Part shown: positions 13,201 to 28,200 of the stretch, piece after piece
Position numbering within the stretch: the first letter of the stretch is position 1
Layout: every line of letters begins with the position of its first letter
DNA from: Nectonema munidae
Lineage: Eukaryota; Nematomorpha; Nectonematoida; Nectonematidae
NCBI GenBank assembly: GCA_030549495.1
Contig: JAUIRK010000903.1
Span: 744,001-808,000, forward strand
Direction of reading: 5' to 3'
DNA length: 64,000 nucleotides
Position numbers and translations under genes: made by a program
Notes under the pieces: generated by a model
What the model was told of the DNA's origin: nothing
The model's input: the letters and a program-made list of their open reading frames with translations, nothing else
The model's database searches: none

Positions 13201-16200
13201 TGATAGCAAAACTTATTATTTAATAGCTTTTGTTAACTTCACATTTAATATAATGTGTTGTCTTAAAACGTTTCACTACTGAAATTACGACTATATTTTA
13301 TTACACTTAAAAAAATTTCAAAGTGTCTTCCTTCCAGCTAGCAAGGTTCGACACTAATTGTAATTCCTACTAAATTCGAAAAAAAAGTATAAACTTTGTA
13401 GACTAAGGCTGAGAGTAGTGAAAAAATATTGTTCCTTGTGATAACATCTAGATAAGAAACCGACCATCTGAGTGTCTGTTTATTTTCTAAAAACGGAACA
13501 ATTTTAATAATCATATTGAATGATAAATTTGTTGACATTGTGTAACAGGGAAGGAATCTCTATAAGTGATAAATATTGGTTAAAACGTTTTCATAAGAAT
13601 TGCAAGTACACCATATCATATTGTAATAAGTATATCATGGTGATCATCATTGTTTACTGTTTACCTTCACATTCAGTAGTATAGACCTACCTCTACAAGT
13701 GTAAAGAGAAGGCATTTTGTAATCAGTACAAACAGAAAAATTGAAGTTTAAGGTCAAGGCCTAATTTTTGCTCTATGAATAATAATTAATGTTGTAATTT
13801 GGACCCACATGTTTTTGAAAATGAAGTCAGAAGGACGGAAAGCGTAATCCGTTCCCTAACCAGACTAAAGGTTTTTCAATGAAAATTGATAGATGTGAAA
13901 ATTAAAAAAAATATTTTGCTTTTCATGCAAGCTCTTCAACTGTGATCTTTTAGATTTCGTTTTCAAAAATTAATCATCGGCTTTTCATTGTAAATGGATT
14001 TTCGCACAACCAAAGGCATACTAGCTTGTATAATCTTTTGAAGTTTGTACTTTGTGGACCCCATTTTTAAATTTATTACGTTTTCTTTATTTTAAAAATC
14101 CAGATTATGCGAGATGTGATTTTATGAACGCAAATAATATTGTCTAGATGCCCGACTCCGATACTTACTTAACGGCCTTGTGTCCAAACCTTCTTTGTTC
14201 ATAGTTTGACATACGCGTCACAATGCTCCTTTCTAGATATAAACATCACATTCTAACTTTACATGTGGTATTCTTTAAAAAAGGGCCTAAGTATTCGTAG
14301 TCTTCCAACACTTTTTTAAAGGGAAAACATTATGGAAATTTTTGAAGGGATAATCTCCTTCATACAAATATGAATTTGACTATTTATCTTAAAACATCTT
14401 TTAATACTCACAGTAGAACTTAAAAAAACTTTAGTACTAATCTTTTTTTGAGTTTTTTTTTAAATTTATCAATTCTTTCTCTTTGTTTGTTTTACTTCAG
14501 TTCATTTAACTCTATCTATTCATGGATGTTTATTTCACCTTTTCTTTACTATCACTTGAAAATAGTATTGACATTTAGATAAGGAAATTTTATGTCATAT
14601 TTTTATATAAAATATTTTAATATTTGATCACGTCAATGACCTTTTGATAAAAATTAGATTTTTCGCTGAAGATTTTCTCAATTTGCGAGGTAAAAAAATT
14701 CGCGTAGTGTTATTTTCACGCGCACTCATATATTTTCAAAATTATCTTCATATGTTACACTTATTTTTCTATATAATAAAAGAAATAGCTTTTCGCGTAA
14801 ATATGATTTACAGTATTCATTTTTCAAAGTCAATTTTTGGTTTATTGTTTGGAATTTGTTTAGGTCGATTATACATATGTCAATTTTTTACCTGGAAATG
14901 GGAAAATATCAAATAGAGTTTTCAGTTTCAAACTTTAATTTGAATTTATGCGAAAGATGAGAAAAATTGTTAGATGAATAATTATAATCATATACATATC
15001 TTTAGATATGATATCGTTTGCAATGTATTGATATTAAGATACTAGCAAACAATCTATAGTCCTTCACATTCAGTAGTATAGAAAATTGCCATCATCACAA
15101 TATTTTTTTGTTCTTATGCATTAGTAAGTTCTTTCCAAAACATCTCATCATGGACTTCTTTGAATGTTTGACTAATAAAACTCGAACAAATAAGTACTGA
15201 TAGTGTACATCCAGGGATTTTATGGAATAACTAGCAAGAGCGAAATTTAATTGACTATATATGAAATCTCTAGCAATGTTAGTGAATACAAGAATTTCCA
15301 AAATATACCGGTTATTTCTCTCGCTGTAACTTATAAGCTGAGACGCAAAATGACGGATGCACGAAGATTATTTGTGCAATTGTAGTTATGCTGTATTTAT
15401 ATAAACAAACATGAATAATTTTAGAATGGCATGAACAAATTTTTACTACCTTATGTTCACAAAATTATTGGCGTCATTTGCCATAATATCGACTCTTATG
15501 CGAAGGAATCGTTCGTGTGAACCAAGAAAGTTCTTCTAACACTACTTTCGTTGAATTATTATGTCATTTTAAAGACACGACGCCGTTCGTTATACTTGCA
15601 ACGCGTTTTTTTGTTTAAGTTATAAATTCCTTTCTTCATACATTTTCTGCAATAACACCACTCTACTTAACTAAAACTAACACCACGTCTATTTAATTTA
15701 AACATGAATCAGCACTGATTTATATTTAAAATTCCGATAGCCACATTTTTACCCCAAAACGGTTTCAATTGAAATTTCTTTAAAATCAAGAAGCGATTGC
15801 CTAGGCGAGGCTGAAACGAGGTGTTTGATTGCGGTTACATAATAAATTAATTCAATTCTTAACTTAATCGTCATTTTCAACAAAAGTTTAGTCAATACTT
15901 TTGAATACAAAGTTATTTAGTGTACACTTCTAATCGATAAAATTTTTTTTTATTAGAATACATACATTTTTTAAAAATCGAACTTGAATGAAAAAACTCG
16001 AGTTTTGATCTTTATAAATTTTATACCATTTAAAGCGTTTGAAGAAATATGTTAAATTATTTTGTATATAAGGAATTTTTGGTCCCATAATTGAAAAATT
16101 CGTATTTCAGGTTATTTTTCGATTAATGTTCGAGTTTTCACAACTAAAATATGATGACATAGTGAACTATATAAATTGACCTCATAAATATTTGAATTCG

Positions 16201-19200
16201 CGTATAATTTTTCTAATGACTGTTGATAACCATATATAAATAAATGCCCAAATAAAATTTTTAGAAATTTATAGAAGGTGTACAATTTCTTTTACTCTTA
16301 TTTTCTTGTTTTGCCATTTATCAATATTTGATCTTAGTTTAGCTTGTGACTGTCTTCTAATACCACTAATCTTTCACACCACCACCAATTTTTTAAGTTA
16401 TGTTTACTCTTTCTTGAAGAGGGTTAATCACTTTATTTGATTCACTTTTTTTTTATCGCTAACATCTTTTTGCTTCATTCCAAACTTCCTAACTTCTTCA
16501 TCATTATTTCTTGCATTGTAGGTTTATGCGATATTTAAATCATTTAACATGAAATTAATTAAATGACTTTTCTGTTAAGGAGGTTCAAAATCTCAGATTT
16601 TTCTCTTCGCACTGATAAATGATCATCTTGTCATTTATAAAGCATATCCATATTTCTCCTCGCTAAAAAGGTCGAACTCTTCATCTCCTTCCAAAAGACT
16701 CCAAATTCGCTTCACCAAGGTATGGCATTTAGCTTTTTGATTCAAAAATTTTGATTGGTTTATGCAAAGTTTGTAATGACTTTCGCAAAACTAACAGTTT
16801 TTAGAGCACGAATACGAACTATTTGGAGTTTATTATTATTATTATTTTTATTTAATAAATACAGATTTCTGATGTTATTGAAAATTTTTAATGCGAATTT
16901 TTTGCTTCAGAAGTTATGAGACTAGATAAACTACATGATTTTGATTTATTCTCTAAAAAATATTTTGATATAATAAAAAAAGAAGAACTATTGCAGATGA
17001 ATACTTTAGAACCTCAAGTATCCAAACAGGTTAGTAAAGAATGAATTTGTTCATATATGTGAAAACTTATTTCAGAAGTATATGAATTAAGGGAATTGTT
17101 GGAATGGGTGGTGTTGATATATTTGTCCAAAGTTTTACATCATATTGGCCTTCTATACGATATAAAAATTGTAGTGACTAGTACTTATATTTATCTACAA
17201 TCATCGTGTCAAAATGTTGAATTCTACATATAAAAGCAAAAACTATCAAAATGGACAACTCAAACAACTGGCATATATTAACCCACTAAGTACCATAGAA
17301 ATCAGACGATATTTAAAAAACGCAGACGTTTTATATTCAAAGTCATTGAAAAATGCACACTAAGATGAAATTACTTATGTTCCCAAATGGGAACATTGGG
17401 ACTTAATGGCTTAAAGAAATTGTTTAGATTCACTTTTCTAACTTGAACACGTGAAAAGAGCGAACTTCGAAGGGTTAATCTAATATCAATCGTAGATTAA
17501 GTGAAGATGTAGGATTCTATTCAAAAGGTCGTTTTTTGGGCTACCTTCGCATGCAAAAATGTTATATTTCTCTTGTTGTACGCTGTTTTAGTGCACTTAA
17601 AAATATGCATTTACATTTTAGCCATTTTAGATGAATTTAATTTTTTGAGTTTTTCCTAATGCCTTTCAAAATATTTTCATCAAACTTTTTATGTTGATTT
17701 AAAAGAGTGAATTATTCGTTGTAAAGCGATATTAATATAGCCTGGGATGGCACCAAGGTAAAATTTCTAAATTCATATGGATCATAGAAAAACTCCAACT
17801 ATGGATATATACATATATGGATGTGCATGTCGTATTCAGGGGGGGGGGGGGGGGGTGGTATTGGGTGATGCCAATAGATCGTATATTTGTATCTTATAAA
17901 CTTGTAATATCTTTTCACGATATGTATATAGTGCGTGACAATATGTGGAGCTTACATAGCAAATCGTTGGATATATGTATAAGAAAAAAAAGAAGTTTAT
18001 TGAAAATCAAATTTTTTCATAAATATACAATAACACACAAGCACATAAACGATTGAATTGATGTACAAGATGTTAACTAGAAGAAAATATTAGAGCATAT
18101 TTGATACAGTATTACTTTTACATATTTGTGTATAGATATGAAACATAGTACTTTGATAAATTTCTCAACAAAACACAATATTGAATATATAAAATATTTT
18201 TTTATCATGAAAACTTAAGTTAATCTTTTTAAGATTCCGCACAGCATCATGATGCAGGAGAGAAAGGCTGCAAAAAGTCTTCCGAAAAAAGATTTCCAAC
18301 TCCTCTTTCTACAACAACTTCAAAACAACAACCGTTTCATTCCCTTCTCAAACATTGGAGATTGCAACGGGGTGAGAAAATCTTTCTATTTTTTCTTTTC
18401 CTCTCATTTATGCAGAAGCAGCGAAACCTTGTGCAATGGCTCATATTCGGTACTGCGAGTATTCGTTTAAAATCTAAGATCCCAACTTTTTTTGTACATG
18501 TTGATCTACAGAAAATATTATGCGGTCTACAATGAAAATATCGCAAAATTTCTCATAAACCATAAATATAATATTATTCTTGCACTGTAAAATTTAAAAC
18601 TTGAAATTGAAATTGTTATTTTGAAAATGTTTTATCTGTAATATAGGAACTGTTGTAAAGCAGTTTGTGCAAATAAGGCGTTTGCACAATTTTCCCTCAG
18701 CAACAGTGCAAAAGTTTCTCCCTCTTCCAAAGTTCCTATCAAGTCAATGGAAATAGTTTCTTACAAAGATTCATTCATCTGATTAAGGTTGTTACGGCAA
18801 AATTTGCATAGTATATTTCCAGTGTATAAATACTAGTGTGCTTTTCAGAATAGACACTTCTTCTTTGGCTTTCAATAAATTGTACCTTCTTTTACCTTAC
18901 TCTTTCTCTGGTTAAAACATAACATGCTTTAGCAAGGTTGCTTGCAATCCTTCAAAAACTTAAATATAGGGAGAGAAACTTTCATAAGTGAAGCTTCCCA
19001 TTAGATCCCATATTCTTATTTTAAAGACACCGATGATCTCTTAATTTCACGGTTGTTTTTTTATTATCAAATTACTTAATATCCTCTGCTCTTTCTAGAA
19101 TCCATTAAAAATGGAAAAATGTGATTGAAAGAATAACACTTTATTTAAATGTTTCGTTCTCACGCGTCTTCAAGCAAACTGAAATAATACAAATAGATCG

Positions 19201-22200
19201 CTGTGGTGAAATACTTACGCCATATAATAAAATATGTGTTGAAGGAAAAATGGATTTTAGATATTGCACAGTTTTATTTTATATTGTATTAAGTGATTAA
19301 CATTCTCTAGGTAAATTTTGCAAATATTTATTCGCAAATTTGTTTCTGCTGCGAAATTTTGTTCTTGCGAAATTAACCTAGATTACAGTATACTTTATAA
19401 ATAAATTTGCCCGTTTGTAAATAAAAGTACTTCTCTTCTAAATAGACACAAGATACATTTTCTCATATTTTTAAACGGATCCTAAAAATACACTAAAAAT
19501 TGTATTCTGCTGGACAACTTATACGTTTTCATTTTTTCTTCTTTAAAGAAAATATATTAAATCTAATATGAGTTGCCTTGTCCAGGTGCTAATTCTCATA
19601 TATGAGTTCTGCTTAAATCTATATAGATATCTCTAAATAATACCATCCTTCCAAACCTTTTTTGAGACACACCCTATGATCCTGTTTTGATGTAGACTTT
19701 TTTTGTGGAAAGCCTTTTTTCGAGAAAATACTCATGTAGAGTTAAGAGGCAGAAAATTTCTACCTTTGGTACAGAGGGTCGTTGGTGGGTACACTTTTTG
19801 AATGTATAATTTGTTTTCATTTAAACCCAAACACAAAAAAACCTCCCCAAAATCCAAAAAAAAATCCCCCCCCCCCCCCCCCCCCCCCCCCAAAAAAAAT
19901 TTTTAAAAATAAAAATAATGAAAAAAAAAAAAACAAAAAAAAACAAAAACCCCCATGAATTAGTATTTTAAAATTATTAAGTTGGAAAAAAATTTTTATA
20001 AGTACCTAAAGTTCCTTTGCAAGGCTTAATTTTTTTTTGGCATACTTTAAATATGGCTAGCCATTTTACATTCATTTCGTTATAAACATCCCTATTGATA
20101 ATGAGGGTGGGCGTATTTCCCCTCCCCTCCTCTCCCTCTGCAATTTATTTGGCTCCCCTGATAAATAAATGTTTACACTTTCTTATAGTCCAGTCTCACT
20201 AGCTTTGCCCCTACCCTCTATGTGTTTGGAATCTGGCAACCGGCTAGACTTTAGATTACAACACCGTTTACTTTCAATTTGAAGTTACGAAAAATTTTGG
20301 ATTTTTGCATCGAAGTTTGGGCACATTAAATTATTTAGGTGTCTTTCACGCCTCTGGTTTTGGTCAATGTAAATCTATAAAGTGTTCTCCTAAAGAATAC
20401 TATCTTTTACAGGTTTTCATTTCTGGCTTGTATCCGCACTGGATCCTTTTTGACTCTCATAATCAACTCAGAATTTATCCCATGTCTGTTGAAGGTCCAG
20501 TCCTCTGTCTCTCTCCCTTCGATAATGTCAACTGCAAAAAAGGCTTTTTATACTTCAATCAAAAGGTAAGCGCGCATTATGCATTCTTTCGCTAATCTCT
20601 TCTGCCTTTTTTAGGGGGAACTTCGGATCAGCAATCTTCCCTCTTACCTCTCTTACGAATGTGCGTGGACCTGTCGGAAGATAGCGACGAGCAAAAATCT
20701 GGTCCGCTTTCTAGACTACCACGTGAAAACTAAAGTAACTAACTTTTATATTTTTAAAGGAAAATAGCATTTTGTTTTGATAACTTTCTCAACTCTTGGA
20801 ATTTTTTGAAAACGGCAATTTTTACGGAAACGAGAGGGGTAGTCGACCCGCTAAATTTTTTAGATTAATAATAAAATTTATAAAATATTTATAAACAATT
20901 ACAATTATTTAGATGAATCTTAGAACATATGAATTAACTCATTTAAATAGGATATAAAGATAGTTCTTTTTTAGATTTAGTCCTCCTAAAAATTTCCTGG
21001 TTACGGGATGTATATAAATAGATTTTGTGAAATATAGTAGAAGTTTTTTGATATTTTTCAAAGAATTTGAATAATTTTGTGAGAATTTGCGAAGGATTGC
21101 AAAAATGTGAGACCGGTTTTCCTAAAGTCTTTTTATCACGGATTCATACTTTTGCACTTGAAAAGACTTACGTGGTGGTGACAAGTGAGAGCGTGCCTTT
21201 GCGAAAAGTTCCCAAGCTGATCACAACGACAAACACAGCGGACACGATGATTTTGAATGAGCCGATTTCAGCGGAATCCGTCATGGTTGCCGAGGACAAG
21301 GAGTTTGAGGATGTGGAAAAGAACACTCGCTTCATCCCACCCTCTATCGATAAATTTTCTGTGAATCTCCTTTCTCCCTTCTCTTGGCAGTTCATTCCCT
21401 CTGCTAAGTACTTTTCTCTTCTTTTTTACCTTGATCGAAAAAGTTTAATCAGTGTTAGCTTTTTTAATAATCATTAATTTCTGTTGTTGTTGTTAGCCCC
21501 TAGATTAAACCATCTCTATATGAGTATAATCTACCAATTCAAAAAAAGCTTTGTTTAAACTGAGAGCAGCATCAGCGATAAACCAGTGTAATTTCAGCCA
21601 ACCCGCAAAAATCCACCATAAGTTACTTCTGGCTTTTTGCATGCTTCTACATATGGCTAGAAATAATATATATTTATATATATATATCATCTCCAACCTG
21701 TATACTACGATGGTTTCTATTCCATGTTGACTAGGGAGATAATGTTCAACTTTCTGTTCATATTTTGCTAGATGTGAGATTTGATATACCTCATTCGGGG
21801 ACACAATTCTACGTAAGTTTATATACCTGTATACTACGATGGTTCATCTCCAACCTGTATACTGCGATGGTTCATCTTCAACCTGTCAGTTCATATTTTG
21901 CTAGGTGTAAAATTTGATATACCTCATTCGGGGAGACGATGTTACAAAAGTTAACTTATTACCTATATTTTTGCAATATGCACGATATTAAATAATATAT
22001 TTGTCAAATAATAATCGATATAAAATCCTGTGATCAAATAATCGACTTAAAAATTCTTTAAAAAAATCAAAAAATATTGACTCTTTTTAAATAAACGTTG
22101 GGTACCCGTATAAATGTTTACTTTCGTATGATAAATGTATATTATGCATAACATCATAATTGTAGTTCATTATCAGGTACTTTGCAACGTTTTCATCATT

Positions 22201-25200
22201 AAAATTTCGATTTTTGTTCAATATATTATTTAGCATTGAGAAACTTCTTTCGACTTTTATTGAAGTTGACTGCGCATTTTCCAGCAAACTGTACAGATGT
22301 TGGCTAATATCTTCTCTTGTTTTTTTCATGATAATTTCCACATCATTATTTTCTAATCTGTTGGAAATATATTTATCCAAGTCACAAATGTCGTCCATGA
22401 TTTTTAGGTGTACTATATCTTGATATGCCTCATGAACACAGTAATTCTCATCTTTGCACTTTTCCACTAAATCCAGCAACGGTTTGTACTTTAATATTTC
22501 CTTCAAGTTTTCTGATAAAGATTCTACAACAATGGCTTCTTTAGCTTTTTCAACAATAGTTCCATCATCAGAAAACTCAAGCACAATTTTCCTAACATCA
22601 ACGTATTTTTCTGCATACCAAAAGCAGCTCTCAACCAAGACGCCCATCTTGTAACAACAGGCTTAGGTGGTAAGCCAATTTCTTGGAAAATTTTCTGCCT
22701 TCTTTTTGTTTTTCACCGTCAACATCTTGAGAGAAGAAATTAGATTATCAACTTTTCCAAATCTTATTCTGATATTCAAGCAACAATTATGCAAAAGATG
22801 CGCCAAACAAAATATATGGAATAAATTTGGATACAAAATTTTTAAGGTCTTTCCGGCTTTTTTCATGTATGTAGCTGCATCAGTAATAAGAAGAACAAAG
22901 TTTTCTCTTTTTGTTCCCAGGTATTTTATTTCTTCATCAATAATTTGCGTAATTTTTTGGCTATCAACTGAAGTTGAAAAACAAACGGAGTCAATTAGGT
23001 ACGCTTTTTAGGGAAATTTAAATCACCAACTAAAACATTAACATAAGACTTGTTTGCGAATGTAGACTCATCTACAATTAAAAACAAGTAGCTATCTTTC
23101 ACTTTTTTCTTTATACTCTCTTTAACACATTCTGCAAGACTTTTAATGTAGTATCGACAGGAATTTGCATTGGGGCATTCATAACCCATGTATTTGAATA
23201 ATTCTTTAATTGAAGGATGATTCAGTTTATTAAGAGGTATATTTGCTGATAAGAAAGATTCTGTTACTTTTTTTATGAAATTATTATCGTGAATGAAGGT
23301 TTGACTGGAAGAAGATGGAAGATAAACTTTTTTTGAGTGTTTTTCAGTTTTTCTATGACTTTCAATAAAAAACAATTTGCTGTGATTAACGAGGCACTTA
23401 CAAAGCTTGCAAAAAAGTTCACTTTTAGGAGTTGTTTTGAACTCATCAGGAAACTTTACTAATATTTCTTTAACCTTTTGCGATGAACTTTTTGCAGTTT
23501 TTGGCATTTGTCAAACAAGAGAAAACATCAAAAACAACTTATACTAGCTTAGTTATGAAAAAATTCAAAAGTAGTAAGAAATTGGAATTCGAACTATAAA
23601 AAAACAAGCGAAAAGGAAATATAAATGAAAGTTTCGACAGATGTCAATGAGTTAGTGTATTACTGTTTCAATAATGATCTATAAAAGAAAAGCATCTTTG
23701 GCTTCTTACATAAGTGATAGATATCTAACGTATATCTATGTCAAAGATAAATAATTGAAAGAGATTGCTAAGCTTTTCTCAGACACAATAATGTTGTCAT
23801 TTTGAGCAAACAAAATTGTTACATACGTGATATGATATCAAACATACATAGAAAGAACATATGTCAAAAATAAATAATGGAAAAAGACTATTGAAGAACC
23901 TTTTCTCAGATTATTATTGACAATGATGTTTTCATTTTGTTCTTGATTTAGAGTAATTCGAAGGCATGAAATGTTATTCGAATGTGGGAAATGAGTGTTG
24001 TAATAGAAATAAAATCATAACGTAAGCATATTTGAGTATCAAAGATGTTCATTTAACAAATTTGCATACAGTCTATCCTAGATCTAACTTACCCTGATTT
24101 TGCGTTGAGTAAATTTCACGTCATTGCAGAATTATCGTTTAATTATTAATTTTTTTGTTATTTTATGTATCAAAAATTTTATAAATGTAGGCAAGTCGTA
24201 GTCGTAAAGTTTGTTCTACAATAAGTAACATATATAAAGCTAGTTAGACAACAAAACAGTGCATTCTTAAGGAATGCAAAGGATAACAAGTCGACTCTAT
24301 CGCGTAATTGTTATCCCCGATGAAATTCTTCTTTGTCAATATACTTGCCACCAAATGAGTTTTCAATGTATAACACTATTTAACATCGTTCAATTTGGAC
24401 CATTTGTCATCCAGGATAGGATTTTTGTGTTATATGATTGATAAGTTAAAGGTCAACCTAGACTTCACTGATCTTGTGATTTATTTCTGGGTGCCAGTCT
24501 CGTCTCGGACACAAAATGTAGGGCATCTGTGTTCTAAAAATAAGAATTTATCAAAATAAGTCAACCCAATTTTTCTAAAATTGCTTTTATTGTCTTATTA
24601 GCTAAAAAAATTGACTTTATCCTTAAAAACTCAAAAAATTGACTTTATTGACCTTATAAATTTCTGAAAATTTAAATTTGTTTACTTTTATGCTTCTATT
24701 TCAGCGTTTCTAAAATATACTAGCATTAAAATAAAAATTGACTTTATTGACTTTTTCGCGCTCTAGTTATTACCTATATTTTTACAATATGCACGATATT
24801 AAATAATATATTTGTCAAATAATAATCGATATAAAATCCTGTGATCAAATAATCGAAAATATTCTTTAAAAAATCAAAAAATATTTATTCTTTTTAAATA
24901 TATCGTTGGGTCCCGTTACTTTTACTTTCGTATATGCATTATTTGATAAAAATGATTAGAGACTAGGTTTATCTTTCAATTCTAAATGTACACTAACCCG
25001 ATAAAATAAACTACACACGCGTGCTAAAGATGTGGTGAAGCGTAGAGAAAAGAATTCACTGCGCTCACAAACGCGTAATGTAACATATGTTAATCTTTCT
25101 TCGCATAGTTATGTGCTAAAATCAGTAACACGTGTGATAGAAGTGGAATGTTATTTATTTTTCCCAAACAAAACTTGTACATTCGATCGATATTTTTCAC

Positions 25201-28200
25201 CTCAAAAATAATTTAAAATTTATTAAAAAAACATTATACTGACCTATGCTGACCCCTAAAAAGAAAAATATATATATTTATTTTCGACAGTGTTCTTTAA
25301 CTATGACATTTTAAAATCTAAAAAACCATATTCTACCTTTGTTAATATGAAATATTGAAAAAATAGTATATAAACTCATCACGTTCAAAAAAATTTAAAA
25401 CTTGCAAAAATAAATCATTCTAGAGTATGTAGCAAAGATAAGCTTTCAAATGATATATATATATCATAAAAAGAAAAATTTTTCTGCAAATCAAATAAGT
25501 AAAAATTTCCAAAAAATCGCCATATTATTAGTAGTAATAGTTTTATTATTATCATATATACATAAACATTTCAACCAATCATATATGTTTCATGAAATAA
25601 AACTGCAATTACAAAGTTAAGTGTTTTGAACTTTTTTATAGAATTTTGGAATGGTGCTTTCAATATGTATGTAAAATATTTTTTTTTAATTTTTATTTTA
25701 AGTGTTTTTTTTATACATTTTACGATGTATACATTTAAATATATAATAAGGTGTGGCGAGTTGCCGCCCCGGAGGTCTTGCCAGACCTCTGATATAATAT
25801 ATAATACATGTAAAAGAGTCAGATCCAAGCAACGGTTTCTCCACAAAATAAGTAGGTTAACTATTTTGCATGGCTTTGACCATAAGTGAATGGGTTTGAG
25901 TGTGGTGAAAATATGTGGGCAGTTAAATAAATGATGAGTGTTGTGTGGATGTTGATTGCAAACTGGACAGAGTGGATTTATATGTGTTTTTGGATTTATC
26001 TTGTGAAGATATTCCTGGACCAATGGTGACTTGTTGATGTTGGTTCTAAGTTGGGCAAGTGTATTTCTTAATTTAATTGATAGTGTTTCTTCATATGTGT
26101 CGATTTTTCGTGGAGGAATATTTATGAGCTTGTTATGTTTGAGTGTGGAGAGATAATCGCTTACCGCTTGTGTGTGTATTACTTTGTTGACGCATTTTTG
26201 ATTTTGATTGTCTTCTTTATTTTGAAATGTGGCATAAAAGATAGGTTCGTTGTCTTGAAATATAGTATTTTTCATGTGCCTGTGTGGTTTTTGAGCGCGG
26301 TAGAACTTGTTTAATGGGTGATGTTTTTGTGCTGCTTTGGCTCTCAAGTTAGACGCGTGTAAATTCATGTGTTCTTTAAGAGGAAGTATCGATGTTTCTG
26401 TGTGAAGATGTTGTGTGTTAGTGTCCACGGTGTTACCTGTTGCTAAACGCAGTGTTTTGTTTTGGAGAGAATTTCTTTGTTTTCTTCCATTTTGTGCCAG
26501 TTAATGCATCCTTGATAATTATAACTTAGTGGAAAATTAAGTTAGTTGATTTAAACAAAGAGCCTCTACAATCCAGCAGAATGTAAAGTGCCAAGTATTT
26601 CAGAAATAAAGGAGGGTCAACTTGAGCGAAGGACGATACTTCAAGGAATCTGGGCTTTGCCAGAAAGTCGACATCCTCGACGAGTTCTGTCTGTAAATGA
26701 AGTCTAGAAGTTTCAATAAATTGTACCACTTAAATGCGTAAAAAGCACTTGATAAGTGAGTGGGATTAAAAGTATTTTGATCGCTATATACAAATCGTCT
26801 TGATCGGGCACTCAACTTAGTGAATCTTGGGAATGCTGAAACACCAGAATACAGTGGTACTTGAGTTAAATCAAACGCCTCGACCGGAGTTTCCTCCGTG
26901 CAATATGAACAGTTGAAAGACACAGATATTGTTTTGATAAAGTTTGGATGTCTAGCATAGATCATTTCGAGACAGCATAATGAATTTAATAAGAAAGATT
27001 GATAACACAAATCGTGGTTACCTTTCCCATTAGAGTAAGCAAGTGCGGTATCTGTTGTGATGTAAAAATGACTGTTGAAACTGAGTAAAGTGTTTATCGC
27101 GCAAGTGCTTACTCAAAGGGGATCATTCATTCTGTGAGTAATGGATCCCCCAGAATCTTGTCAACTGCAGTCGCAGCCATGTCAATGTTTACTGAAGACT
27201 TCTCATAATAGAGAACTTGCAAGAAGTGATCCAGGTTTTGATTATTTGGGTTGAGGGTGGCAAGCCACTGACGCATAATGAGAATGTCCTTTATCGATAT
27301 TATTGATGAGTCAGTGGTTATCAATGAGAGCGGTCCTGTCTTGAATTTGAGTCCCGTACGGGATCCCCGGTACCGGGGATAAGGCCCTTTGTAATAGAAA
27401 CGGTTTTTACAGAAATTGAAATCCACCAAAAACCTTTTTAAAGGATCTGAATCCTTAGAACCATTAAGTTAAGCATCATTTGTTCACAGTACCAAGGCAT
27501 GGAAACGCCCTTCAATTCCATGTCCCACGTACTGAGACAAAGGTGTTTAGATATCTGATAGCTACATCGTGGCCCATCGTAATTCAGCCATAATTTGAAG
27601 AGAGGGGATGGGAGTATTGAAAGTCTTCTGGAGAGTCTTAGTGAAATGGAGATCGTACTGTTTAACAACAGTGATTAGTTCTGAAGCAGTAAGAGATTTG
27701 AATTCATTTGAAAGAACGAGGCGAACAGAGAAGGAAGAATTAAATTTGGAAATTATGGATTCGGTTAGTGCAATGTTAGATAGGGTATATCGCTTGTTGG
27801 CTACCCTGGGATGGATTGAGTCAGAGATAAGAGATCTTGTATTAATAGTAATTCTTTCTTATAAGATTCCTCGTTGAAAAGCGATAAAAGGTTTCGATTC
27901 ATTATGAGTCCGCGAAGATTTTCTTTTATACGATCCCGGATAACCAATTTCACATCATCTAAAATATTCTAGTTTAAGCAGAACGTATCCTTATTCATCT
28001 TAATATAGTGTTTAGTTGATGATTTAGAAACGTTCAATAAAGGGAGCAAATCACAATATAAAGAGCGATAATTTTGCTCACAGTAAATTTTAAACTATAC
28101 AAAATTTGTAATAGGGTCAAGTATGCCCCTTATGCAGTAGGAAGGTAACAATGAGGTAGCAAGACCTCCAAACTGTTTGAGAAGGCTTAAAATGGAGAGA

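Noticed and set aside
19820..19960. Poly-A/poly-C block as a possible origin or retroposon tail
   Set aside because: No target duplication or source sequence was seen; low complexity or poor base calls explain it.
20305..20412. Open frame upstream of CPSF1 exon g
   Set aside because: It precedes a clear TTTTACAG acceptor and has no match to CPSF1; it is intron read-through.
27608..27877. 89-codon plus-strand open frame
   Set aside because: It is antisense to the viral L fragment, whose opposite-strand frames carry the recognisable motifs.
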